Positions 1 to 7,268 of a stretch of DNA of 18,128 nt are shown one piece after another. This stretch comes from Proteobacteria bacterium UBA2383. GTDB lineage: Bacteria; Pseudomonadota; Gammaproteobacteria; Competibacterales; Competibacteraceae. The notes below the pieces were generated by a model. That model ran no database searches. It saw only the letters and a list, made by a program, of their open reading frames with translations, and was not told the origin of the DNA. The stretch lies in NCBI GenBank assembly GCA_002343485.1, contig DDST01000062.1, positions 848 to 18,975 of the forward strand, given 5' to 3'. The translations under genes were made by a program, and so were the position numbers. Positions within the stretch are counted from its first letter, which is position 1; every line of letters begins with the position of its first letter.

Positions 1-724
1 CTTCCTGGCTGGCGACATTTCCCTTCGTTTTATTATCATATTTATTTTTAAGGGACTTGATCATTTCACTGGTTTCCTTGCCAACCTTTTCAGCTTCTTT
101 GGCAAGGGCAATCAATGTCTTGAGGCCATCCACTAAGGATCGCCAGGCGACAACCACCGCTAATACCAGACTCGCCCCGCCGGTGGGTATTGCCAAAACA
201 ACGCCAGCAATACCCAAGCCCAGCCCCGTTGCACCAAACGCCACTTTAACGGCGACATCACGTTTATATTTACTATACTCGTGGCGTTGTTCAGCCAGCA
301 GCTCCCATTGATGTTCAGCAGCGGATTGTGCATTGTACAATGCATGATCTATTTCAAAGCGATTAAACTTATTAAGAAATGTTTGATATGTTTCGGCAAA
401 ATCCGGAACCGCTATATCTTGCCTCAGCATCTGTAGGATTCTGACTTTGTGTTTATTCTTCTCGAAAAATGCCTCAGTATCCTGCTTAATAAGTTTATCG
501 ACCTCTTCCCGTACCTTATCAATTTTTGCCGCGGATTCCATGAATCGCTGCTTGCAAACACTCCCCATCTGCTCATGCAGCAATGGGTCGTGACTAATAA
601 TCTGCACGATCTCAGTTGGAACGGTTAGCTTTACTTGCACGGGCAATGCGGGTCGAGGCAGATAACGGGATTGATAATGCAGCGCATTCGCTATATTCCA
701 CTCAAAAATAACGATTTCTTGCAT
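1..724 (-). CDS. Unrecognised protein with glycine-rich hydrophobic segment between charged helices; C-terminus beyond window
   Basis: I read this frame directly: it opens at an ATG at 724 and stays open to the window edge, giving 241 residues without a stop, so the 3' end is missing. A good ribosome site (GAGGA, 8 bases upstream) supports the start. Residues about 1-45 look globular. Residues 55-100 and 110-160 are highly charged and probably helical or coiled coil. Residues about 161-193 form a long hydrophobic, glycine-rich stretch (FGATGLGLGIAGVVLAIP, then GGASLVLAVVVAW) that could span or insert into a membrane as a hairpin. Residues 196-235 are again a Lys/Glu-rich helix. There is no N-terminal signal peptide. 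The gene is clearly AT-richer than its neighbours, which suggests horizontal acquisition. A weak promoter (TTGAAA at 806-801, 17 bases, TAATAA) overlaps the end of lysA. I do not recognise the family. The layout recalls membrane-inserting helical proteins, but that is only an analogy. Confidence 0.72.
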   Translation of the reverse strand, partial: MQEIVIFEWNIANALHYQSRYLPRPALPVQVKLTVPTEIVQIISHDPLLHEQMGSVCKQRFMESAAKIDKVREEVDKLIKQDTEAFFEKNKHKVRILQMLRQDIAVPDFAETYQTFLNKFNRFEIDHALYNAQSAAEHQWELLAEQRHEYSKYKRDVAVKVAFGATGLGLGIAGVVLAIPTGGASLVLAVVVAWRSLVDGLKTLIALAKEAEKVGKETSEMIKSLKNKYDNKTKGNVASQE

Positions 725-802
725 GATTTTATCCTCGGTGGCAAAACAGCAACGGGCTTAGATCATTCTAGATGAGCTTATTACACTCCATTGTTCTTCT
801 TT

Positions 803-2050
803 TCAAAACAGCACCGATTCACCGGCATATAATTCGGCAACGGTTTCCCGCTGGCGCACCACCTGAAACCGGTCACCATCGACCATCACCTCAGCAGCGC
901 GCGGCCGCGAGTTGTAATTAGAGCTCATGGCAAAGCCATAAGCGCCAGCAGAACGCACCGCCAGCAAGTCGCCGGGTTCGATGTTCAACATCCGATCCTT
1001 GCCAAGAAAATCGCCCGTCTCACAAATCGGCCCCACCACGTCGTAGCAGCGTGGCTCACCCTGAGTACGGAGCTTAACCGGGATAATCGCTTGCCAAGCA
1101 GAATACAGCGCCGGACGCAGCAGATCGTTCATCGCGGCATCCACGACGGCAAAACTCTTTTCATCGCCCTGTTTCAGTAATTCCACCTGGGTGACCAGAA
1201 TACCGGCATTACCCGCAATGGCCCGGCCCGGTTCGATCAGGATTTCATAAGGCTGGCCGCGCAGGCATTTCATGAGCGCGGCAGCATGATCAGCGGGCAA
1301 GGGTGGTTCCTCGTCGCGGTAGCGAATGCCCAGCCCACCGCCAAGGTCAAGATGATGAAGGCGAATTCCTCGCTCTTCCATCCGGGTGACCAGCGCCAGT
1401 ACCCGTTCCAGCGCATCGACAAACGGCGCAACCTGGGTCAGTTGCGAGCCGATGTGGCAATCCACGCCAACGATTTCGAGATGCGGCGAAGCAGCGGCTT
1501 GCTCATAGAGAGCCCATGCCCGTTCCGGGTCGATGCCAAACTTATTTTGCTTGAGTCCGGTGGAGATATAAGGATGCGTATTGGCGTCCACATCGGGATT
1601 GATGCGCAACGAGACCGGCGCCCGCTGGCCGCGTTCCGCCGCGACCTGTTCCAGCAATGCCAATTCCGCTTCCGATTCGACATTAAAGCAGCGAATGCCG
1701 GCCATCAACGCGCGTTCCAATTCGTCACGGCGCTTGCCGACTCCCGAAAACACGACCTTATTGGGATTACCACCGGCTGCCAGCACCCGCGCCAATTCGC
1801 CACCCGAAACGATATCGAAACCGGCTCCCAGCCGGGCCAGCACATTCAGCACTGCCAGATTACTGTTGGCCTTGACCGCGTAACACACCAGATGAGGATG
1901 CGTTCCGAACGCGTGGTCGAAAGCACGCCAGTGCCGTTCGATAGTAGCGCGGGAGTAGATATAGCAAGGGGTACCCACCGCTGAGGCGATGCTGGCAACC
2001 GGAACGGCTTCAGCGTAAAGCTGGCCCGCACGATATTCGAAATGGTCCAT
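803..2050 (-). CDS. lysA: Diaminopimelate decarboxylase
   Basis: LysA decarboxylates meso-diaminopimelate to L-lysine in the cytoplasm using PLP, the last step of lysine synthesis. The 415-residue length is normal for the family. An alanine-racemase-type barrel comes first, with the Schiff-base Lys60 in YAVKANSN, His199 in HIGSQ, the phosphate-binding GGGLG at 237-241 and EPGR at 273-276. The C-terminal beta domain carries Cys343 in CETGD and Tyr371 in GAYGFAMSSNYNSRPR. The reading frame extends 50 codons further upstream, but that part overlaps lptM in another frame and is not LysA-like, so I place the start at the ATG at 2050. This start lies two bases after the lptM stop (TGATCATG), suggesting coupled translation; no strong ribosome site is seen. 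In many gammaproteobacteria dapF follows lysA; here it does not. Confidence 0.97.
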   Translation of the reverse strand: MDHFEYRAGQLYAEAVPVASIASAVGTPCYIYSRATIERHWRAFDHAFGTHPHLVCYAVKANSNLAVLNVLARLGAGFDIVSGGELARVLAAGGNPNKVVFSGVGKRRDELERALMAGIRCFNVESEAELALLEQVAAERGQRAPVSLRINPDVDANTHPYISTGLKQNKFGIDPERAWALYEQAAASPHLEIVGVDCHIGSQLTQVAPFVDALERVLALVTRMEERGIRLHHLDLGGGLGIRYRDEEPPLPADHAAALMKCLRGQPYEILIEPGRAIAGNAGILVTQVELLKQGDEKSFAVVDAAMNDLLRPALYSAWQAIIPVKLRTQGEPRCYDVVGPICETGDFLGKDRMLNIEPGDLLAVRSAGAYGFAMSSNYNSRPRAAEVMVDGDRFQVVRQRETVAELYAGESVLF

Positions 2051-2052
2051 GA

Positions 2053-2232
2053 TCAAGGCTTCTGTGGTGGATTCTGCCCGGAAGCGGCAGCTTGCGGTTG
2101 CGGAGTTTGCTGGGGAACGGAGGCTTGCGGTTCCGGCTTCGGGAGATACAAAGCGCCTTTCTGACCGCAGCCAGCCAGCAGGCCGGCAGCCAGCAGCCAA
2201 ACCAGCATGAATCTAGGGTGAAGCGTCGGCAT
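2053..2232 (-). CDS. lptM: Small LptM/YifL-type lipoprotein
   Basis: This 59-residue protein has a signal sequence with a hydrophobic core (FMLVWLLAAGLLAG) and a lipobox LLAGC, giving a predicted lipidated Cys22. The mature part starts CGQKGALYLP, the hallmark of the LptM (YifL) family (CGxKGPLYxP), followed by a Pro/Gln-rich low-complexity tail. In E. coli, LptM is an outer-membrane lipoprotein that assists oxidative maturation of the LptD-LptE lipopolysaccharide translocon; the same role here is inference from family. A gene of this type directly upstream of lysA is a common gammaproteobacterial arrangement. The start at 2232 is preceded by AGGA about 9 bases away. The tail ends 2 bases before lysA, so the two are almost certainly co-transcribed. 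Confidence 0.9.
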   Translation of the reverse strand: MPTLHPRFMLVWLLAAGLLAGCGQKGALYLPKPEPQASVPQQTPQPQAAASGQNPPQKP

Positions 2233-2271
2233 TCGCAGGTTCCTCAGGTTGGGAAGCAGGAAATAATGGTC

Positions 2272-2277
2272 AGTATA
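2272..2277 (-). promoter_or_regulatory. Candidate -10 box for lptM-lysA
   Basis: On the minus strand a TATACT hexamer (5 of 6 matches to the sigma-70 -10 consensus) lies about 40 bases before the lptM start. No good -35 box sits 17 bases further upstream, so the assignment rests on the -10 alone and on its position in the divergent intergenic region. Confidence 0.4.
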
Positions 2278-2303
2278 ACGTGCCTTGCGTACCGGGGCGC
2301 GGC

Positions 2304-2332
2304 TTGACAAGCGGGAAAGCTTTGCGGCTAAT
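2304..2332 (+). promoter_or_regulatory. Candidate sigma-70 promoter for the carboxylesterase gene
   Basis: A perfect TTGACA -35 box (2304-2309) is followed after 17 bases by GCTAAT (2327-2332; 4 of 6 matches to the -10 consensus). Transcription would start near 2340, leaving a short leader before the ATG at 2368. It likely drives the esterase and antiporter genes. Confidence 0.55.
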
Positions 2333-2367
2333 GCGAACCATCTTTCATTGAGACAGGAATTTGACTG

Positions 2368-3051
2368 ATGACTGACCAGCCATTGACCACAGTTGAAATC
2401 GAACCTGCGGGCCCGGTCCGCTCCAGCGTGATCTGGATGCATGGTCTGGGCGCTGACGCGCATGACTTCGAACCGATTGTCCCGGAGTTGCGCTTGCCAG
2501 CCGGGCTAGGCATCCGTTTCGTTTTCCCCAATGCACCGGTCCGTCCGGTGACCATCAACAATGGCATGCGGATGCGGGCCTGGTATGACGTGCTGAGCAT
2601 GGATTTACCACGCCAGGAAGACCCGGATGGTGTTTATGCCTCGGAACGGGGGATTTATGCGCTGCTGGAGCGGGAGAAACAGCGTGGTGTCCCCGCTGAA
2701 CGCATCGTCCTGGCGGGCTTCTCCCAGGGTGGAGCCATGGCGTTGCATACCGGGTTGCGCTATCCGGACCGGCTGGCCGGTATTCTGGCGCTGTCCTGTT
2801 ATATCCCGCTGGCGGGTAAGCTGAGCAGCGAACGCCGGCCCGCAAACCAGACGACACCGGTTTTCATGGCGCACGGCGATTATGATGCAGTGATCCCGAT
2901 GCGCTATGGCCAGCAGGGCGCTGAAGCCTTGAAGGGTCTGGGCTACCCGGTGGAATGGAGCGACTATGGCATGGGCCATGAAGTATGCTGGCAGGAAATT
3001 CGCGACATCGCCGAATGGTTGCAGCGGGTGTTGGCTGCGCCGGCCGCTTGA
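2368..3051 (+). CDS. Carboxylesterase, phospholipase/carboxylesterase (Abhydrolase_2) family
   Basis: This is a 227-residue cytoplasmic alpha/beta hydrolase of the small carboxylesterase/acyl-protein-thioesterase type, the usual length for the family. Early landmarks are the oxyanion-hole segment WMHGLGADAHDF (23-34) and FPNAPVRPVTINNGMRMRAWYD, both typical. The catalytic triad reads as Ser119 in GFSQGG, Asp173 in HGDYD and His204 in GMGHEV. The family hydrolyses short-chain esters and, in some members, lysophospholipids or acyl-proteins; the native substrate cannot be told from sequence. There is no signal peptide. An AGGA site lies about 10 bases before the ATG. The antiporter gene follows after 27 bases, so the two probably share a transcript, with no obvious functional link. 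Confidence 0.93.
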   Translation: MTDQPLTTVEIEPAGPVRSSVIWMHGLGADAHDFEPIVPELRLPAGLGIRFVFPNAPVRPVTINNGMRMRAWYDVLSMDLPRQEDPDGVYASERGIYALLEREKQRGVPAERIVLAGFSQGGAMALHTGLRYPDRLAGILALSCYIPLAGKLSSERRPANQTTPVFMAHGDYDAVIPMRYGQQGAEALKGLGYPVEWSDYGMGHEVCWQEIRDIAEWLQRVLAAPAA

Positions 3052-3078
3052 TAGACCCGCTGCTGAGGAACACCTGTC

Positions 3079-4338
3079 ATGCTGGATATCATCGCCCTGC
3101 TGATCACCCTGACGGCTTTGTTCAGTTACCTGAATCGCCGCTTCATCAAGCTGCCAACCACCATCGGCGTCATGGTGCTGGCCATGCTGCTCAGCCTCAT
3201 ATTAATGAGTCTAGGCGAATTGGGCTATGCGCCAATTGAGCAACGGGCCGAGGCAATCATCGCCAGCATCGATTTCAACCAGGTGCTCATGGAGAGCATG
3301 CTGTCCCTGCTGCTTTTCGCTGGGGCCTTACACGTTGATCTGGAGGAACTGGCTCGAAAAAAATGGCCGATTGGCGTTCTAGCAACGGCTGGAGTCGTTG
3401 CATCCACCTTTCTGATTGGGATCGCGTCCTGGATTGTGCTCAACCTCCTGTCCGGGATTTCGATTTCTCTGCTCTACTGCTTGCTATTCGGCGCGCTGAT
3501 CTCGCCGACTGATCCCATCGCAGTACTGGGTATTCTGAAATCCGCCGGTGCGCCCAAAAGCCTGGAAATCAAAATCGCCGGTGAATCGCTGTTCAACGAC
3601 GGTATTGCCGTGGTGGTCTTCACGATTCTGCTCAGCCTGGCGCTGGGCGGCGCGGACGTTACTACCGGCGGCATTTTGCTGTTGTTTGCTGAAGAGGCGC
3701 TGGGCGGCATCGCCTTTGGCCTGGTGATTGGTTATATCGCCTACCGGTTGTTGAGAAGCATCGATAGCTACGATGTCGAGATTCTGATAACCCTGGCGCT
3801 GGTGCTCGGCGGCTATGCCCTGGCGATCCATTTGCATGTTTCCGGCCCCATTGCCATGGTGGTAGCGGGTTTGATGATTGGCAATCATGGCCGGCGTCTG
3901 GCGATGTCGCAGACGACGCGGGAACATCTCGACACGTTCTGGGAGATGATTGATGAAATTCTCAATGCGGTGCTGTTTGTGCTGATTGGCCTGGAAGTGG
4001 TGATTCTGACCTTCGATCGCAGCCATTTGCTGGCGTCACTGTCCATCGTGCCGCTGGTGCTGTTAGCCCGGCTGGTTTGCGTCGGCATACCCGTAACGGT
4101 CATGCGGCGCTGGTTCGGTTTCGAATTTACGCCCCATGCCATCAAGATCATGACCTGGGGGGGGTTGCGCGGCGGGATTTCCGTAGCCCTGGCGCTGTCG
4201 CTCCCCGCGGGACCGGAGCGTCATATCGTACTGGCGCTAACCTATATCGTGGTGTTGTTCTCGATTCTGGTGCAAGGATTGACCATAGGGCCACTGATCA
4301 GAAAAACCGCTGCCCCTATAGAACAGCCAGGAGCCTGA
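3079..4338 (+). CDS. Na+/H+ (cation/proton) antiporter, CPA1/NhaP family
   Basis: A 419-residue polytopic inner-membrane protein with about 12 hydrophobic segments spread over its length and no large soluble tail. CPA1 hallmarks are visible: SPTDPIAVL (142-150), the ion-binding region GESLFNDGIAVVVF with the Asn173-Asp174 pair typical of electroneutral exchangers, and GGLRGGISVALALSLP with Arg364 near the C-terminal end. The likely role is sodium/proton exchange for pH and salt homeostasis; ion preference is not readable from sequence. A GAGGA site precedes the ATG. The WGGLRGG codons include a run of eight G (4157-4164), a possible slippage or sequencing-error point, although the frame is intact here. 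No clear terminator follows it. Confidence 0.94.
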   Translation: MLDIIALLITLTALFSYLNRRFIKLPTTIGVMVLAMLLSLILMSLGELGYAPIEQRAEAIIASIDFNQVLMESMLSLLLFAGALHVDLEELARKKWPIGVLATAGVVASTFLIGIASWIVLNLLSGISISLLYCLLFGALISPTDPIAVLGILKSAGAPKSLEIKIAGESLFNDGIAVVVFTILLSLALGGADVTTGGILLLFAEEALGGIAFGLVIGYIAYRLLRSIDSYDVEILITLALVLGGYALAIHLHVSGPIAMVVAGLMIGNHGRRLAMSQTTREHLDTFWEMIDEILNAVLFVLIGLEVVILTFDRSHLLASLSIVPLVLLARLVCVGIPVTVMRRWFGFEFTPHAIKIMTWGGLRGGISVALALSLPAGPERHIVLALTYIVVLFSILVQGLTIGPLIRKTAAPIEQPGA

Positions 4339-4400
4339 ACTATATTCGTTTTATCAGGGCGAGGTTTTCCAGTGGAATCAGGTCTCAGGCAAGCCCAATC

Positions 4401-4428
4401 ATTGTTGCTAGCGGAACACTGCTAAAAT
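4401..4428 (+). promoter_or_regulatory. Candidate extended -10 promoter for the fumarase gene
   Basis: TAAAAT at 4423-4428 is preceded by TG one base away (4420-4421), making an extended -10 element. A weak ATTGTT -35 lies 16 bases upstream. The 153-base gap before the fumarase supports an independent promoter here. Confidence 0.45.
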
Positions 4429-4491
4429 AGCCGCGTCCTAATGGCTTCCAGGTACGTTTTTGCTCCCCTTTCTCACCCATGAGAGAACGAA

Positions 4492-6057
4492 ATGAGTACT
4501 ATTCGCCACGAAGACTTCACTCGCCTATGGGAACACGATATGACCACCATTCATCAAGACGATTTTATTCAATCCATCGCCGATGCCTTTCAGTACATCA
4601 GCTACTACCATCCGGTTGACTATATCAAGGCGCTGGCGGCCGCCTACGAACGTGAGCAGAGCCCGGCAGCCAAAGACGCCATCGCTCAAATTCTGATCAA
4701 TTCACGGATGTGTGCCGAAGGTCACCGGCCAATCTGTCAAGATACCGGGATCGCGCTGGTGTTCTTGAAAGTCGGTATGGAGGTGCGCTGGGATGCGACG
4801 ATGAGTGTTCAGGAGATGATTAACGAGGGCGTGCGCCGCGCCTATCTCGATCCGGATAACAAGCTACGCGCTTCGGTGTTGCACGATCCTGCAGGCAAGC
4901 GTCAGAACAGTAAGGATAATACGCCTGCCGTCGTGCATTACGAAATTGTTCCGGGCCATCATGTCGAGGTGATCTGCGCAGCCAAGGGTGGGGGTTCAGA
5001 GGCGAAGTCCAAGTTTGCCATGCTGAATCCTTCGGACGATCTGGTCGATTGGGTGCTCAAGACAGTTCCCACCATGGGTGCCGGCTGGTGTCCGCCGGGC
5101 ATTTTGGGCGTCGGTATCGGCGGCACACCGGAGAAAGCGTTCCTGCTGGCGAAAGAATCGCTCATGGCGCCGGTCGACATTCAGGAATTAATTGCTCGCG
5201 GGCCAGCAAATCGCGCTGAGGAACTGCGCATCGAGCTTTATGAGAAGGTCAACGCGCTGGGTATCGGCGCGCAAGGCCTCGGCGGTTTGACCACAGTCCT
5301 TGACGTCAAGGTGCTCGATTACCCGACCCATGCCGCCAATTTGCCCATTGCCCTGGTTCCGAACTGCGCCGCGACCCGCCATGTGCATTTCCATCTTGAC
5401 GGCAGCGGCCCAGCCAAACTGGAGCCGCCGAGTCTGGATGACTGGCCGAAGCTGACCTATGCGCCAGCGAATGCCCGCCGCGTGGATCTGGCCGCCGTCA
5501 CCCGTGAAGAGGTCGCAACGTGGAAACCCGGCGAAGTATTGTTACTAAATGGCAAGTTGCTCACCGGTCGTGACGCGGCACACAAGCGGATGACCGATAT
5601 GCTCAATCGAGGTGAGAAGCTACCGGTGGATTTCACTGGCCGGTTTATTTACTACGTTGGCCCGGTTGATCCGGTGCGTGATGAAGTGGTCGGTCCCGCA
5701 GGTCCAACGACGGCAACCCGCATGGATAAGTTTACCCGGCAAATGCTGGAGCAGACGGGTCTGCTGGGCATGGTCGGCAAATCCGAGCGCGGCCAGATTG
5801 CCATTGACGCGATTAAAGACAATAAGGCGGTTTATCTGATGGCGGTCGGCGGTGCTGCCTATCTGGTGTCCAAGGCGATCAAGGCGTCCAAGGTACTGGC
5901 TTTCGAAGATTTAGGCATGGAGGCGATCTACGAATTTGAAGTCAAGGACATGCCGGTCACCGTGGCCGTCGATACGCAGGGCAGCAGTGTCCATAAAACG
6001 GGGCCAAAGGAATGGCAGATGAAAATCGGAAAGATTCCAGTGGTGGAAACGGCTTGA
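4492..6057 (+). CDS. fumA: Fumarate hydratase class I (4Fe-4S)
   Basis: Class I fumarase reversibly hydrates fumarate to L-malate in the TCA cycle, using an oxygen-sensitive [4Fe-4S] cluster. The three cluster cysteines are readable as Cys82 (RPICQDTG), Cys200 (GWCPPGILG) and Cys292 (NCAATRH). The C-terminal beta domain includes GKLLTGRDAAHKRM, the GPAGPTTATRMDKF segment and GKSERG, all characteristic. The protein is 521 residues from this start. Homologues usually begin with a sequence like residues 17-36 (MTTIHQDDFIQSIADAFQYI), so Met17 at 4540 is a serious alternative start. I list the upstream ATG because it has a plausible purine-rich site (GAGAG) 6 bases away. Residues 1-9 (MSTIRHEDF) resemble residues 17-25 (MTTIHQDDF), an apparent short duplication. 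It is probably transcribed alone. Confidence 0.95.
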   Translation: MSTIRHEDFTRLWEHDMTTIHQDDFIQSIADAFQYISYYHPVDYIKALAAAYEREQSPAAKDAIAQILINSRMCAEGHRPICQDTGIALVFLKVGMEVRWDATMSVQEMINEGVRRAYLDPDNKLRASVLHDPAGKRQNSKDNTPAVVHYEIVPGHHVEVICAAKGGGSEAKSKFAMLNPSDDLVDWVLKTVPTMGAGWCPPGILGVGIGGTPEKAFLLAKESLMAPVDIQELIARGPANRAEELRIELYEKVNALGIGAQGLGGLTTVLDVKVLDYPTHAANLPIALVPNCAATRHVHFHLDGSGPAKLEPPSLDDWPKLTYAPANARRVDLAAVTREEVATWKPGEVLLLNGKLLTGRDAAHKRMTDMLNRGEKLPVDFTGRFIYYVGPVDPVRDEVVGPAGPTTATRMDKFTRQMLEQTGLLGMVGKSERGQIAIDAIKDNKAVYLMAVGGAAYLVSKAIKASKVLAFEDLGMEAIYEFEVKDMPVTVAVDTQGSSVHKTGPKEWQMKIGKIPVVETA

Positions 6058-6097
6058 GAGACGGTATTAAAACAAGTTTTAAGTAAGCTCTTGCTGT

Positions 6098-6150
6098 GGG
6101 AGCCTGCCTATCGGCAACGGCTTGCCAAACATTCTGGCAGCCTGGCTCCC
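6098..6150. repeat. Nested hairpin between convergent genes (terminator or REP-like element)
   Basis: The outer arms GGGAGCC (6098-6104) and GGCTCCC (6144-6150) are perfectly complementary. They are continued by TGCC (6105-6108) pairing with GGCA (6136-6139), with a four-base bulge. Inside lies a separate perfect hairpin, GGCAA (6113-6117) cggc TTGCC (6122-6126). The element sits between the fumarase end and the convergent dehydrogenase end, where a bidirectional terminator would be expected, and is followed by GCAAAAATT rather than a T-run. A dispersed palindromic repeat is equally possible. Confidence 0.55.
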
Positions 6151-6232
6151 GCAAAAATTCCTCCGGAGTCATAGACCGGGATCGGCATGTCTGGTCATGC
6201 TCGCCGAGCATTCCATCGGAAACCACTCCGGC

Positions 6233-7189
6233 TCACACCACAACGCGCACTGGCGTCCCATGCAACCAGCCCTGGATATTCTCCGCCAGTTGCTCGATCA
6301 GCCGTTGGCGGGATTCACGGCTGCCCCAGGCGCTATGCGGGGTGACGATCAGGTTAGGAATATCCAGAGCCAAGAGCGGATTGCCATCAACAGGCGGTTC
6401 CAGACTCAACACATCCACGCCCGCACCGCCCAGCGCGCCTTGGCGCAGGGCATTGGCTAAGAGCGTCTCATCCACCAGCCCGCCGCGAGCGGTATTAATC
6501 AGGATGGCACTTCGCTTCATCAGCGCCAGTTCCCAAGCACCAATGAATCCTTGAGTTTCAGGCGTCAGTGGACAATGTAAGCTCAGCACGTCCACTTGCG
6601 GCAGCAGAACCGGCAGAGGAACCCGCCCTTCTTGTTCTTCCACGACGCCAGGTCTTTGCGCCAGCAACACTCGCATGCCGAACGCTTCAGCAACTCGCGC
6701 CACCCCTCGTCCCAATTCGCCATAACCGACAATGCCCAGGGTTTTACCCGCTAATTCGCGAATGGGAAAATCCAGCAGACAGAACTGGCGTGCTTGCTGC
6801 CACCGCCCTTCACGCACCGCCTGACGGTACTCAGGTAAATGGGTCATTAAACTCAGTAAGAGGGTAAATACATGTTGAACCACCGCTGCGGTACCATAGC
6901 CGCGGCAATTACAGACCGTTATCCCTTGCCGGGCTGCTGCCCCCAAATCAACATTATTTATTCCGGTGGCGGCTATACAGATCAGTTTTAGATGCCGGGC
7001 ATGTTTCAGTGCGGCAGCATCCAGCCGTGCTTTGTTGCTGATGACAATCTTAGCTTCGGCGATGCGTCCGGCGACTGCATCCGGGGCCGTCGCCGGGTAA
7101 TAGCACAGATCCGGCAAGACCCGGTTCAAAGTGCCGAAATCGAGATCGCCGCAATCCAGTGAATCTTGGTCGAGAAATACACCCAGCAT
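6233..7189 (-). CDS. D-2-hydroxyacid dehydrogenase (hydroxypyruvate/glyoxylate reductase type)
   Basis: A 318-residue cytoplasmic NAD(P)H-dependent 2-hydroxyacid dehydrogenase. The Rossmann fingerprint GYGELG (155-160) lies after the usual LAGKTLGIV strand. The catalytic triad is Arg235 in INTARGG, Glu264 in LSLEPP and His285 in TPHSAWGSRES. The substrate-loop region is AATGINNVD (73-81). The PHSAWGSRESRQRL segment resembles glycerate dehydrogenase/hydroxypyruvate reductase (HprA-like) members, so reduction of hydroxypyruvate or glyoxylate is the best guess; other 2-ketoacids remain possible. The start at 7189 has a GGAGG ribosome site about 9 bases upstream. The gene diverges from hemH and has its own -10-like TATAAT at 7227-7222. 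Confidence 0.93.
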   Translation of the reverse strand: MLGVFLDQDSLDCGDLDFGTLNRVLPDLCYYPATAPDAVAGRIAEAKIVISNKARLDAAALKHARHLKLICIAATGINNVDLGAAARQGITVCNCRGYGTAAVVQHVFTLLLSLMTHLPEYRQAVREGRWQQARQFCLLDFPIRELAGKTLGIVGYGELGRGVARVAEAFGMRVLLAQRPGVVEEQEGRVPLPVLLPQVDVLSLHCPLTPETQGFIGAWELALMKRSAILINTARGGLVDETLLANALRQGALGGAGVDVLSLEPPVDGNPLLALDIPNLIVTPHSAWGSRESRQRLIEQLAENIQGWLHGTPVRVVV

Positions 7190-7221
7190 GGCGAGGGAAC
7201 CTCCAGCTAAAGATGTGTTTC

Positions 7222-7227
7222 ATTATA
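7222..7227 (-). promoter_or_regulatory. Candidate -10 box for the 2-hydroxyacid dehydrogenase gene
   Basis: On the minus strand a perfect TATAAT hexamer lies about 33 bases before the start codon, in the short divergent region shared with hemH. The -35 region upstream of it is poor, so the spacing is uncertain. Confidence 0.45.
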
Positions 7228-7268
7228 AGCACCCCGATCCCAAAACAGCGAGAAACCACGACGCCATT

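Noticed and set aside
1286..1984. 232-codon frame antisense to lysA
   Set aside because: Shadow of a strongly supported gene; composition looks like a reverse translation and no family features are visible.
2051..2200. 50-codon upstream extension of lysA
   Set aside because: It overlaps lptM in another frame, is not LysA-like (Arg/Ser/Ala-rich), and the family start matches the ATG at 2050.
7131..7268. 46-codon upstream extension of hemH
   Set aside because: It overlaps the first codons of the divergent dehydrogenase gene and the intergenic region; ferrochelatase similarity begins after Met at 7269.
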